Assembly (NCBI RefSeq): GCF_900005765.1
Contig: NC_041679.1
Span: 651,057-715,056 of the forward strand
Length of the DNA stretch: 64,000 bases
Source of the DNA: Plasmodium relictum
Taxonomy: Eukaryota; Apicomplexa; Aconoidasida; Haemosporida; Plasmodiidae
Direction of reading: 5' to 3'
Shown here: piece after piece, positions 26,401 through 39,700 of the stretch
Numbering within the stretch: the first letter of the stretch is position 1
Layout: each line of letters begins with the position of its first letter
The notes under the pieces: generated by a model
Told to the model about the DNA's origin: nothing
The model's database searches: none
What the model saw: the letters and a program-made list of their open reading frames with translations, nothing else
Made by a program: the position numbers and the translations under genes

Positions 26401-29400
26401 GATCATTATTAAAAACTTTTTCTTTTAATGCAATTATAATCTTATTATTTTTTGCAACTCCTAATCTCTTTATACTATTAATCTTCCAATCAGGTAATTT
26501 AGGAATAAATTCAATTAATCCTGTATTCGAGTCTGATGAATCTTTTTTATTTCTTGATAATTTTATATATTTTTTTTTTTCTTCTCCTTCATTATCACTA
26601 TTACTTAATATATTTGAATTATTCATATCTATCAAATTATTATTATCTATTTTTTTATTTGCCAATGTATATATATTTTTTTTTTCCTCTTTTTGATCAT
26701 AATAAATTACATTATTTGATTTTTCAGTATGTTCTTCATTATATTTAGATGTTTCTATTTTGTTATATAAATATGTATTATTATCATCACAATTTATTTT
26801 GTTATTATTGTTATCAATATCATCATGGTTATTTCTATATATAATATCATTTTCATTAAATTCATTATTTTTATCATTACTCAACTTTATATTATTTTTA
26901 TGAATATTGTTTCCATCAATATATGTTTTATGATTATTCTTATTGTTATAATTACATTTTATATTACTATTACTATTATTTTCATTCGTAGTTATATCAA
27001 TATTATTTATTATATAATCGCTTACATTGCAAAAATCATTCATATTATCTGATAAACTTTTGCTATTATTATTTCTTATAATTAGTATATTACCGTTTTC
27101 ATTTTGGACGAATTTCTTGTTTTTTCCACCTATAATAACTTCATTCTTCTTTTTTTTTTTTTTTCTTTTGTTATTAAAATATTTCATACTATCTTTTAAG
27201 ACTCCAAGTGGAACAGTAATAATACAATAGTCATACAATTTGTTATCAATGTGATTTTTAAAGCTAAGTTTTATATTATCATTATATGAATAAATTTTAT
27301 TAACAATTTTATTTTTTTCTACCTTTATATTTTGTTTTAGTTTTTTAATAATTCTACTTAATTCAAATGTACAACATATATTTTTAAAAATATCTAAAAA
27401 TTTTAAATTGTAAAAAACGTATTGAATAGATAATGAATAAATATTTATTCCATAATAAGATTCAATATAGGATATATATAATTTTACATATATGTATCTG
27501 GGGTTTTTCTCTTTTTTCATTTTTTCCATTTCAATATTCATTACTTCACCAAAAGAAGTATATAAAAATTTTTTCTTATTTTTTATGCTGCTAAAGTTTT
27601 TTGAATTAAATGTGTTTTCGTAATAGTTTCTTATTTTTCTAATTATCTTAAAAAATTCATTTCTCATTTCATATTTATAAATTTTTTTATTATTATAATA
27701 TATATAATGCTTATACAAATGACGATTTATATTACTATATATGTTTTTTCTTAAACAAAAATTAATCAAAGGATTCTTTCTATTTACAAATAAATTTACT
27801 TCACCTAGATACGTTTTTCTGTAATTACTAGAATAAAAAAACTTCCCTCCTACTCTATTTCTAGCCTCATAAACAGTGACATCAACATCATGATTTTTTA
27901 AGATATATGCTGCAGATAAGCCTGATAAACCAGCACCAATAATTACTACTTTTATTTTTTTACTTACATTCTTTATTGTGTTTATATGATATATTATATC
28001 GTTATAATTACATTTTTTGTTTTTATTGGATTTTTTTAATAATAAAGCATTTTCTTCTTTGTATACAAATATATTGTCATTTCTTTTTTCTGATATGTCA
28101 ATTTTTTTATCATATGTCCATTTCTTCTTCATATTATTCAAATTAGGATTATCAGAGAAAGAATCATAACTAGAAGAACAATTAAGATAATCGTCTATTT
28201 CATTTCTTTTACTATTTTTTCTTATGTAATCATTATCGTAATCTTCATTATTATTTTCTTCTTTTTCCATTTTGTTGTTTTCTTCTTTTTCTTCATTATC
28301 ACTATATGTAAAATTAAAATCATTTAAATTGTTTGTATAAAAACAACTTAATTCATCATCAAATAAATTAAATATTAATGAGTCGTTGTCACTAGAGCTA
28401 GAATAACAATTAGAAACATTCATATCATTGTAATTATACTTTGATATTTCACTGTTCACACTTGTATATAAACTGTCATTTGATCTATAGTCAATGCTTT
28501 TTATAATTTTTTTAATATATTTTTTACTATGTTTATTTTTGTTATTTTTACTTATATTATTTTTATCACTGTTATTATCTTCATCATCATCACTATTATT
28601 ATTATCGTTATTTCTGACACTATTATAACTGTTATCGTTATTATTACTACTATTATTATTAACATTATTATTATTAATATTATTATTATTGTTATAATTA
28701 TTTATAATATAATTATTATCATTTTTATTATTATTATTATTGTTATCATTATTATTATTATTATCATTATTATTATTATTACTATTATAATTGTTTATAA
28801 TATAATTATTATCATTATTGTTATTATTAACATCATTATCATTAATTTTATTGTTGTAATTATTTAAAATATAATTACTATCGTCATTACTATTATTTTC
28901 ATTTTCAATATAGTTGTCATTATCACTATCATTGTCATTTTCATCGTCATTATTATTATTATTACTTCTATTATCTTCATTATTGTTGTTTTGATTATTA
29001 TTATTATTATTATCACTATTATTATTATTATTATTATTATAACCATATAAATGTTTTCTTATAAGTTTATCATAATGTTTCATGTTAATTAAGTATATAT
29101 TTAGATTTTCAAGTTCATTTACATTAATTAAACTCTTTATATCATGATTTTCTTGATAATTAATATTTCTACATATATAATTTATAATATGTTCTATTCC
29201 TTTATTATTTTTTTTATTTAAACTGTATTCATTTATTACATTTTCTTCTTTGTTAACAGTTATTTTTTCATTAATAATATTTTCTTTTTCATTTATGCAT
29301 ATATTGTTCCCTCTTACATAATTTTTATTAAACATTAAAAATGTACAATTTTTTAAATTATTTTGTTTTTCAATTCTTTTATTAACATCTTCGTTTATTC

Positions 29401-29893
29401 CGCCTTGTAAGTGACGATTTTTAATAGCATAATGATCTTTTTCTTCATTAAATAAACTCTTATTCCTGTTACTTTGAATTATTCTATTAGAATTTCTCTT
29501 TGAATTTTTTTTTTTTTTTTTTTTTTTTGAAATATTCCTATGAAAAATATTCGTTAAATATATTTTATTAAATATATTATTATTCTTTTTTATAACTTTA
29601 AAAAATATTTTTTTTCTGTTAATAGGATTTATTTTTTTTAAACTATACTTTTTATAATTCATTATTTTAGGTATTTTTTTCATTTTATCCATTTTACTTC
29701 TGCTTGTTCTTCCATTTTTATATATATTAGTTGTAATATCATATATTTCATTTTTTAAAACATTTCCATTCATATCATAAACAATATATGGACTCATTTT
29801 ATCGCATCTATTATAAAAATTATTATCTTTTTTTTGATTCATACTATTCAAAGTAAAAGAACTGTAGCTTTGATACATTAAATAACTCAGCAT
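20690..29893 (-). CDS. LSD2: LSD-type flavin histone demethylase with extended PHD zinc finger
   Basis: Predicted FAD-dependent amine oxidase that removes methyl groups from histone lysines in the nucleus. It is a single exon of 3,067 residues. Domains: Asn/Asp-rich N-terminus (1-640); FAD-binding Rossmann segment VVIIGAGLSGLSAAYIL with YEARNRVGGKFF (about 645-684); substrate region through YCIITVPLGVLKDS (about 887-900); FIPKLPDWKINSIKRLG and NNKIIIAL (about 1125-1155), where the Lys matches the catalytic Lys661 position of human LSD1; and C-terminal FAD motif LLFAGEHTHQNDCNPLVGSYLSG (about 1475-1497, written in two halves across the gene). An extended PHD finger (about 1565-1683) follows: CIFC, CHKDC, HRKCSVC, CSVNNC, HLSCAYNYL, CYKH. 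The remaining 1,380 residues are mostly low complexity, with a folded-looking segment near 2440-2500. No SWIRM or tower domain is obvious. I recall two LSD genes in P. falciparum, this locus being LSD2; the number is the least certain point. Confidence 0.88.
23368..23436 (-). repeat. Poly-Asn triplet tract in the demethylase gene
   Basis: An ATT/AAT microsatellite of about 23 triplets, encoding poly-Asn in the C-terminal low-complexity part of the demethylase. Imperfect (TCATTA) extensions follow to about 23480. Confidence 0.9.
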
Positions 29894-30608
29894 TTTTTTT
29901 ATTTTATTAATTTTTTTTTTTTAACAAATAAATTTTCAATTTTTTTTTTTTCTTTTTTATTTTTTTTTTTATTTGAAAATAAAATATATCATACTTTATA
30001 TACGCACTTATGCCTTAATATACTTTTTCATTATTTATTAAAAAAAAAAAAAAAAATTAAATAAAATAAAAAGTCTTTTTTTATTATTACTCTATATTTA
30101 ATTATAATAATTCAATTTAGAGTCACACAAAATGATACAATTAGGTTATTTCTCATTTTTATTCACGTATAAATATATTCATTATAACAATTTAATTTAC
30201 ATATATTTTTTTTGCTCGCTGAATATATATATATATATATATTTTTGATTTTTTTTGTTTGTTCTAAGAACTTTCTAATATATTACTTATATTTATGTAT
30301 TTATTCAATTTTGAAATTAATTAAATTTAAAATATTATTGAGATAATATCATATCATAAAAACATATGTTCTTTATATATAATACTATTATAATATATTA
30401 AAATAATGAACATACAAAATCTTTGTCACTTTATATATATGCTATTTTTTTATTTTTCTAATTTTTTTTTTTTTTATTTTTAAATTTCATTAGACTTTAA
30501 ATAGGTTTATATATATATATACATATATATATATATAAACATATTTATAATTTTAATTATGATTAATAAAATAAATTGATATTTTATCTAATTAGAGTAA
30601 CAAATTAA

Positions 30609-30650
<42 letters not shown>

Positions 30651-32851
30651 AATTTAATTACATTTTAGAAAAGATTTAATATAGTTATATTTGTACATAA
30701 AAAAAAAAAAATTATTGTCTAAATAAATATATATTATTAATAATAAGTAAATAATATAAAATTAGTAAATATAATTAATATACAAATTAATATAGAAAAA
30801 AAAAAATAATACATTTTCTTATATTTTTTCTTTTGTTTTCTTTTTTCTATTATTTTTTTCTTTTTTTTTTAAATATTAAAACAAAAATAATAGAATAGCA
30901 AATCTTTAGATGAGAAATCAAACACAAGAATTTTAATGAATAAAACTTTTATTTAAAATATAAGAAAAAACATTTATTATCTTAAATATATACATTTAAA
31001 TACTTTCAATATATTTAATTTTTTTCTTAAAACAATTATTAATTAAAAAAGAAAGAAAAAAAGGATAAATATTTCATTTATTTTTTTCTATCTCTAATAA
31101 CTTATCTATTAAAATATTTAATAAATTGTTATATTTTATATATTTTTCTTTTAATCTCTATTATATTTTAATATCTAAGTATTCACATAACTAATTTTTT
31201 ACTATGTTTTATAATTGATACATATATGTAAAAAAAAAAAAAATAAAAATAAAAAAATTTTAAGTGATTCAATTAATATGCATGCCAAGTTATACATTTT
31301 ATATACTAAGTAGTAAATATTCATATAATAAATTTTTACATAAAAAAAAAAAAAAAAAGAATTAATATACAGATAAAATCATTATTATAAATATATGTAG
31401 GCTTACATATATTTTGTTTAAAAAATTAAAATAGTAAAAAAGTATAAAAAGGAAAAGATTAATTATTTTTTAAAGCCTTGTTAATGGTTATTTTTAAATT
31501 AGAAAAATATATGAAAAAAATAAATAAAAATATAAAAGTATAGCAAAAAAAAAAAAAAAAAATATATGTTTATGCATAAATATATAAATGAAATAAACAA
31601 AATTCTATATTTTTTTTTAAGCTAAAATTATTTTTGTAAATAAATCAAAAAAAAAGTTTCTGTAAGGATATGCATAAAGATAACGAATTTAACATTAAAT
31701 TATAATTTATAAAAAAAAAAAAAAAATTAGAAAATCACTTCTGAATGCATAATTTAAATATGTATAAAAATTATTAGTCACATAAAACAAATATGTTACC
31801 CAATGAACATTTCTAAAAGTAAAAATTAGGTAAATTTAAAAAAAAAAAAATATATTATAAGAAAATGAAAAATAACCACATAGATTAAAAAGAATAAAAT
31901 ACAAAAAATAGATGTACATATTGAAAAAAAAAAAAAAAAAAAAAAGGAAATAAGTACAATAATTAAGATTTGTAGGTTTAAAAAAAAAAAAAATAGCTAA
32001 TATTAAATATGCAAAAAAAGAGATTTTTTTTTTATTATTGACTGTGAGTTTTTTTTTTTAACTATATTAGAATATATATTTTTATGAATAATTTTACTAC
32101 ACACGCACACTAAAAAATATATATAAATATCATTTTTTTAAATAAAAATAATACGTTTTTATTTTAATATTAAAAATAAAAAGAAAGTTTTCTAATTTTT
32201 TATTTTAATTAATATATAAAATAAAGAAACTTCATTAAATTATGTAAAAATACACAACTGACATTTAAAAAAAATATGGGAAAAAAAAAAATTAAAAAAA
32301 TAATGTATAATTGCATGTGTTTGTAATTAAAACAATATTTTTTATACACATTTATACGTGTATATATATATATATATATACATATCGTTTCAGACATATT
32401 AAATTTATAATATTTTGAACATTTATATATGATAAATTTTTTGATACTTGCAACTTAAAAGAGTTCCTCATAAATTTTTTATGTTACTTTAAAATAAATA
32501 GGAATATATAATGTAGTGAGTTGGTATATTTATATAATTTCTTCTGATTTTTAGAAAATTCATATGAATCATAACACACTTATAAAAAAATAATTAATAA
32601 ATTAATTAAAAAAAAATATATATATTAAATTCCTTTAAAGTAATATAGAATAAAATAATTGGGTTTAAAAAAAATTAAAAGAAAAAGAGGAAAATAAATT
32701 ATATAGTTATTAATTAGAATGAAGATATATATTAAATAAAAAAAAATAATAATCTAATTGTAGCAAAATAGACTATATTGAAACTAAATTGATAAATTAA
32801 ATATATGAAGATAAAATAAAGTGTACATAATATATATAAAATAAGTAGAAA

Positions 32852-32883
<32 letters not shown>

Positions 32884-33782
32884 TATATAATATTAAAATT
32901 AATTTTGCATTTGAAAAATAAGTGAAATGGAACAAAAAAAAAAAAAAAAAAGTTAAATTTAAATGGAAAACAAATGAAATAAAAAAAAAAAAAAAAGAGA
33001 TAAATAGAATAAGATGGACATATGAATACAAAATCTATAAGTCCTTGTAATTATATAGTTCTTTTAATAAATAAGAAAAGTAAGTAAATAATATTTTAAA
33101 AACGTACTATATCCTTTTTTGTATTTAGACAAAAAATATTCGAGAAGTATTATATTAATAAGGAAAAAAAAAAAAAAATGTCATTAAATAATTGTATTAG
33201 ATTATTTACTTAATTTTATTATGCCAATATGTATACAGAAGTGCACGAGTTATTTTAAAATTAGTTTTAAATTTGAGAATTTTTATTTTGTAGTATATTA
33301 CTTTAAATTTTTAGAATAATATATATAGGATATATTTTATGTTGAAAACAATTATTATAAATGTGCAGTTCAAATTTTAATAAAGTTTATCTATATAAAA
33401 AATATTTCATTCTGTTTATATAAAATTTATAAATTCATCTCAATTTTTTTTTTTAATTATATATATATTTGTTTAAAAAAAAAATAAATAAAAATAAAAA
33501 TAAATGGATATATATATATGCATAAATATGTAACTAATAAAAAATTTTATAAAAATATATTTATATAATTTAAAAATATAACAAATTTGGTGTAAATATT
33601 TTTAAGTAAATTCATAAGATATAAATTTTATACATAATTGTGTTGCTGTCACATTTTTAATTTTGAGTATTTTTTTTTTCTTTGAAATAGTTCAATTTAT
33701 TTCTTTAAAAATTTCTAAATCTTTTTAAGGTATATATATTTAGGTGTTTATTAAGAACAATTGTCTTTTAATTTAGAACAAG
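29894..33782. other. 3.9-kb divergent intergenic region
   Basis: Separates the starts of the demethylase gene (minus) and the mannose-6-phosphate isomerase gene (plus), so both promoters lie here. It contains (AT)n tracts at about 30216-30241, 30612-30647 and 32855-32880, a 22-A run at 31924-31945 and many shorter A/T runs. Open frames at 32209-32397 and 32732-33031 are Tyr/Ile/Phe-rich background. No gene or structured RNA is seen. Confidence 0.6.
30612..30647. repeat. (AT)n dinucleotide tract
   Basis: About 18 uninterrupted AT units in the divergent promoter region. Confidence 0.9.
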
Positions 33783-36101
33783 ATGAATAAGTTATGTATA
33801 AACGAATGCATTCCTTATGTACAAAAATATGATTGGGGTCGAGGTAAGGATGGTTTAGTATATACTGTTATGAAAAATATTGTAAAAGATAATTATGAAA
33901 TTATAAAAAAGGAAATTAATAGCTTAGATTATTTAAAAGAATATATTGAAAATGATGATGATCATCATAAAGAAAATACAACTTTAAAAAAAAATGAAAA
34001 TTATGCAGAATTGTGGATAGGTAATCATGCAAAAAGCCCCAATTTAGTAGTCTATAATAATACTCTTATAAAAATAAAAGATTTTCTAAAAATTTACGAA
34101 GAAAAGAAAAATAAAAGGAATACAATTTTAAAAAAAATTTTTAGGAAAATACAAAATACAAAAAAGAAATATTTAAAAGTAAATTATATTACAAAATTAG
34201 AAGACACTAATAATTTTAAAGAAAATAATGATAAAAAAAAAGACTCAAATATAGAATATTCTTTATCAAATAAATATTCCTTAAAAAAAGATGATGCAGG
34301 AAATGATCAAAAAGAAAATGGTAATCTTTTTCCGTATCTTTTTAAAATCTTGTCAATTTCAAAACCATTAAGTATTCAAATTCATCCAAACGAAGAACAG
34401 TCTTTATATCTAAATAGTATTAATCCTCTCGTATATAAAGATAAAATATTTAAAACAGAAATGTGTGTGTGCATAAATTCTATGAGCTTATTATGTGGCT
34501 TTATGAACATTTTCAAAATAGCATTTTTAATAAGAAATATATACGAACTAAATGAATTTTTTTTAAATATTGAAAAAAATAAAAATGTAGACAAAAAAAA
34601 TTCAAAATATGTTGAGGGGAATGAAGAATTAAATGATATAAGAGATAAAAAAAAAGAACATTTAGAACAAGAAAATAAGAATAATAAATCATTAAATAAT
34701 GAAAAGGAGAATGATATATTTTTTTTATTCGAACTATTTAATCCCGAAAAAAATAATTATATTGAAGAAATTTTAACTATGCTATCACGTATTTACATAT
34801 ATATAATTAAATATTCCTTAAAAATGAATAGCGGATTAAATTACGATATTGTGTCAATTGTTGATGATTATGCTGAAAATATTCAAAAATATATATTTGA
34901 GGAAAATTTCTTCTACTCTTTTTATAAAAATGAAAATTTTTTAGAAGAAGAATTTAATTTGAGTAATTTAATAAAAGAAGGAAAAGAAAGATTACAAAAA
35001 AATTTAAAAAAAAAAAAAGATGCTAACTTTAAAGAATTTGATATATCTGGAAAGAACGAAAAAACTGAAACGGAAAGTGAGGAACATGAAAGTATTTTAA
35101 CTAAATTAAATATATTCGACATTACTAAAAAAAAGGAAGAAGAAGAAGAAAATAAAATTGATAAGAATGATAAGAATAAAACTTATATTAATGTGAATGA
35201 ACATAAATCAAATAATTTTGACAAAATAGAAGAAGATGAAAATGAATGTTATTTTTCTAGAAGAAAAAAAATAAAAGCTTTTTATGAGCATATGTATAAA
35301 TTTTTTATTAATAAAATTCTGCAAGAAGACAGTAATATATTAAATAATTGCATTAATTCAATAATTGAAAAAAATGAGGTTTATGCTTCGTTTGTGAATA
35401 ATGTAGAGACTCTAAAAAAAAAAATTGATAAGCTATATCTAAATATATGTTTAAAAAAAAATTATGAAGTTTTGTGTGAGGAAATTGAAAGAATTATTAT
35501 CCATAGTATATTTGAAGTACTTAAAAATGTTTCTAAATACTACATGAATGATGGAGGTAGGATATTTATTTTTATTTTACAATTAATAAACTTGAATGAC
35601 GGTGATGTTGTTTATATAAAACCAGGAGTGATTCATTCATACATATCGGGACATTGCTTAGAATGTATGACTAATTCTGATTTAGTTATTAGAGGTGGAT
35701 TAACAAATAAAGAAATAGATAAATTAAATTTTATTAAATATGTAAATTATAAAAACAACTATCCTGTAATTTTAGAAAAGGAATTTATAAATTATAATAT
35801 AGTATCATATAGTTATCATAGCATGAAGCATTTCAAAATATTATTAATTACAATTAATCCAGGAGAAAAAATTAACCATTTATTTTCTGAAAAATGTTTT
35901 ACTTCATGTATTATTATGTCAACTAATAAAAAAGTTAAAATAACAGGAAAAAAAAATGATAAAAAGAAAATAATTATTAATAATGTAAGAAATGGTATGG
36001 TATTACTTATTGCACCAAATATAAAGGTTAGTATATCTAATTTTTATTCAAATATTGATGACGGAAATAAAGAATTTGTTATGTACTGTGCTACCTCTTG
36101 A
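33783..36101 (+). CDS. MPI: Mannose-6-phosphate isomerase (type I)
   Basis: Zinc enzyme that interconverts fructose-6-phosphate and mannose-6-phosphate in the cytosol, the entry step to GDP-mannose, which Plasmodium needs for GPI anchors. It is a single exon of 772 residues. Conserved blocks: IPYVQKYDWGRGKDGLVY (about 10-27), AELWIGNHAKSP (about 75-86), KPLSIQIHPNEEQS with Gln and His zinc ligands (about 194-207), FKTEMC with the Glu ligand (about 223), and GDVVYIKPGVIHSYISG with the last His ligand (about 605-620), followed by DLVIRGGLTNKEID. All four zinc ligands are present. The protein is much longer than the usual 400-440 residues because a charged insert (about 245-590) separates the two halves of the active site. 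Identification is secure. Confidence 0.95.
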   Translation: MNKLCINECIPYVQKYDWGRGKDGLVYTVMKNIVKDNYEIIKKEINSLDYLKEYIENDDDHHKENTTLKKNENYAELWIGNHAKSPNLVVYNNTLIKIKDFLKIYEEKKNKRNTILKKIFRKIQNTKKKYLKVNYITKLEDTNNFKENNDKKKDSNIEYSLSNKYSLKKDDAGNDQKENGNLFPYLFKILSISKPLSIQIHPNEEQSLYLNSINPLVYKDKIFKTEMCVCINSMSLLCGFMNIFKIAFLIRNIYELNEFFLNIEKNKNVDKKNSKYVEGNEELNDIRDKKKEHLEQENKNNKSLNNEKENDIFFLFELFNPEKNNYIEEILTMLSRIYIYIIKYSLKMNSGLNYDIVSIVDDYAENIQKYIFEENFFYSFYKNENFLEEEFNLSNLIKEGKERLQKNLKKKKDANFKEFDISGKNEKTETESEEHESILTKLNIFDITKKKEEEEENKIDKNDKNKTYINVNEHKSNNFDKIEEDENECYFSRRKKIKAFYEHMYKFFINKILQEDSNILNNCINSIIEKNEVYASFVNNVETLKKKIDKLYLNICLKKNYEVLCEEIERIIIHSIFEVLKNVSKYYMNDGGRIFIFILQLINLNDGDVVYIKPGVIHSYISGHCLECMTNSDLVIRGGLTNKEIDKLNFIKYVNYKNNYPVILEKEFINYNIVSYSYHSMKHFKILLITINPGEKINHLFSEKCFTSCIIMSTNKKVKITGKKNDKKKIIINNVRNGMVLLIAPNIKVSISNFYSNIDDGNKEFVMYCATS

Positions 36102-36791
36102 AATATAAATTTTTTATTTTTATTGGTTATTTTAATATCTTAAATATAGGATTTTTTTTTTTGTGTATATTATATATATATATTTATGCTTGTTTTATAT
36201 AAATATTTATATATTTTTATTATTTCATATGCAATTCTTTTTTTTTTTTTTTTTTTGACAATTTTATACATCTAGTTGTAGCATTTTTTTATTATACTTT
36301 TTTGTTCTTTTATATAGGTGATAAAATTACATTTTTTTTTTTAATTCTTCTTTAGAAATCTTTTCGTTTGTATTGATTTTTACTTTTTATTTTTTTCATT
36401 GAAATATTTGCTTTATTTTAATGTATGTTTTTAACTATTTTTTACTTTTTTAATTTCTGAAACATTAAAAGAAAAAAAAAAAAAGGAATAACTTACTCTT
36501 TTTAAAATTATGAAAAATTATATCTTTGTAGATATACAACATTAATTAATATAACATTTATATGCTATTATTTTTGTTTTTTTCTTTTCTTTTTTTTATT
36601 TTATATTAATATGGAAATGAAAATGTTTAAATAAAAAAGTTATTAATATTTAAAAAAAAAAGATAAAAATTAAAAATAAAATAAAAATGAAGTAAAAATA
36701 AAAATTTATAACAAATATATACGAACAAAAAAAAAAAAAAAAAAGAAAAATTAATTCAAATAAAAATTTGTTTAAAATCTTGTTTTATATG
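36102..36791. other. Convergent intergenic region
   Basis: Between the 3' ends of mannose-6-phosphate isomerase (plus) and the SUMO protease (minus). Only T-rich and A-rich tracts are seen, including an 18-nt A run near 36728-36744. Confidence 0.7.
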
Positions 36792-39700
36792 TTAATCTAC
36801 TTCAGTTACGTTTTTTTTATATTCATTATTGTAATTCATTAAAAATAATAAATTTAATGCTTCAATATGATTGTCCGATTTCCAATTAATAACGTCTTTC
36901 ATATATAAAAGCATTTTTTTCATTTGCTTTCTTCTATAAAAATTACAATAATAAAATAAAAATAAACAAACAGAATAAAGGAAACAAATAATAATCTTAG
37001 CACTAAAAAATGAATATACAATGTTTTAAATATATATATATATATATTTTTTTTTTTTTTATTACTTTATGCTTATATCTTTTTGTCCAAACCAAGGAAT
37101 GGATTTGTTGATATTTGGTTTCGAAAAAGCATAGTTATCCAAATTTTCATTAGAAAAATTAAAATTAAATTTCTGATTTATGAGCTTGCTTTTTATTTGT
37201 TGTTTAAAAGGATTAATTAAATCATTTTCAACTATGTGCTTATTTAGGCATATATGCAAAATGAATTGAATAATATAAATACCACAATCATAACTATTAT
37301 TTTGTTTCGGAATGATATTTGGATAAATAAACTTAAAAAATATTTCTTGAATATCAGTTTTTTTATTTTTCATTTCTTTTTTATTTATTGTCATTTGATC
37401 TAATATAAATAAATGCTCTACATATTTTTTTAATTTTTGTAAAATTTTATTTCCTTTTATAGAAGGTAATAAAGAATCTAGATATATCATGTAAGCTATT
37501 TTAATGTTTTTATTTTTTTTTTCTATTTTTAATTTCTTTTTTTTATTTAGGAAAATTTTATCGGTAAATCTATTTGGGTGATTTTTTTTTGAGAACTCAT
37601 CATTAGAGAACATTGTACTAGATTCACCTATATCGCTTAAACTTTTTTGAAATTGATTATAATAATATTCTTCATTATCATTTTCATTTAAGAAACTAAA
37701 ATAATTTTTAAATACATTATATTTGCTCTTTTTAAAAAAAAATGATTCATTCGATTTGTTTCTAAATTTGTTATGTGAATTTTCAATTTCTCCTTTATAA
37801 TAATCATTATCTCTTATAAGAATATTCACGTTCTTTTTTGAGGATTCTTTGTTTTTACAAATATTTTGCATATAAAAAATGCCATCTTGTTCACCAACTT
37901 CATTAATAATTTTATTACATTTATAATCTTCTGTTTTATATTCTAAAATTCTATCTATATTTTCTTGAGTATTATTAAATGGAAAATAAAGTAAAACTAA
38001 CGACCAGTGAGTATTTTTGATATTAATAGGAATAAATACATATTTATATTCATATATTTTTTTTTTCAATTTTTTAATCCATCTATTTGTGTTAATATAT
38101 GCTTTAAAAATGTCATCATATAATTCGATTTTCTTATAAAAAAAAGTATTAAATATATAAATATCATTCTTGTCTTTATCAAATTTTAGAATAAATGAAT
38201 AAATATAATTATTAAAAAAGTCGATGATGGAATCATCAATATATTTTGATTTATTTAAACGAAAAATATTAAAATTGTCAATTTTGTAATTATTTAATTT
38301 CCATACATTTTTTTTTTCTAATATTTTTCTATTTATATAATATTTCAGTATCTCTGTATCTATTATTTTTTCTTTTTGCATAAATTGTAATTTTGCTTTT
38401 TCAATTTTAGAAAAATTTAAAAAGGTAGTAATATAAAATTTTAATTTATCTGTATATCTAAAATGTCTATAGTTGCAATATATTATTTTTATAATATCGT
38501 AAAATGTATTTACTTTATATTTTAAGAAAAAACGATTTAAAAATTCGTTAGATTCATTGTTTTTTTTACTTTCGTTATGATTAATTCTTAATTTCAACAT
38601 ATTTTCTTGAGTGCATCTCATTTTAAATACTTTATTTCTACTATTGTCATTATTATTATTATTACTATTATTGTTATCAATTATATCATCGTATTTATTA
38701 TCACCATTAATATAATCATCAATGATATTATTATTATCATTATTATTATTAATATTATTATTAAGATTATTATTTTCATTGTTAATATTAATATTATTAT
38801 TATTGTTGTTGTTCTTATTGTTTCTCTTGTTATTATTGTTATTGTTGTTGTCATTGTTGTTATTATTAACTTTTTTATTATTGCAGTAATTCTTTATAAT
38901 ATTATTATTATTACTGTTACTTTCATCATAATTGTTACCACATTTATTTGTTTTATCATTAATATTATTATTATTGCCATTATTATTTTTATCATAATTA
39001 TTAGTATTACTGTTACCATCATCATTACTATTTATGCTATTATTGCTATTACTATGAATATTAAATTTATTTCCATGATTTAAATTATTTTTAAAGTAGT
39101 AATTTTCCCATTTTTTTTGATTTCCTTCCTTTATATAATCCTGATTTATATATTTATTTTCTACTACTATATCATCCTTTACATAAGTAAAATGTTCACT
39201 GTTATTTTTTACTTCGGAATCACTAAAAAAATTCTTTAAAATATTAATTTTATTTTTATTTTTTGTGTTCTTGTTATTAGTATTATTTTCCTCACTATAA
39301 ATTATTTCTCTTTTGTCAATTTTTTTATTTTTAACATTAATAATATCACCTTCAGTATTTTTTTTTTTTTTTTCAGTCATAATTTTTTTATCATTAATTT
39401 GAATATCATAATAATTTTCAACATTATTAATTTTTCTTTTTTTTGTATTATTTTTATCTAAACTATCATTTTCATAAATATCATTTTTAGAATATTTATT
39501 CAATAATTTTTCTGTAGAAGAGTTACGATCTGTGTATAAATGAAAGTTTTCTTCTTTTTCATTATTTTCATCATTTGTTCTCATTTTATCTTTAAATAAA
39601 TTTTCTTTATCAACTGCTTTGTTATTTATATATATTTTATCTTTATATAAATTTTCTTTTTCATTTTCAAAAATGTAATTTTTCTTTATTTTATCATATT

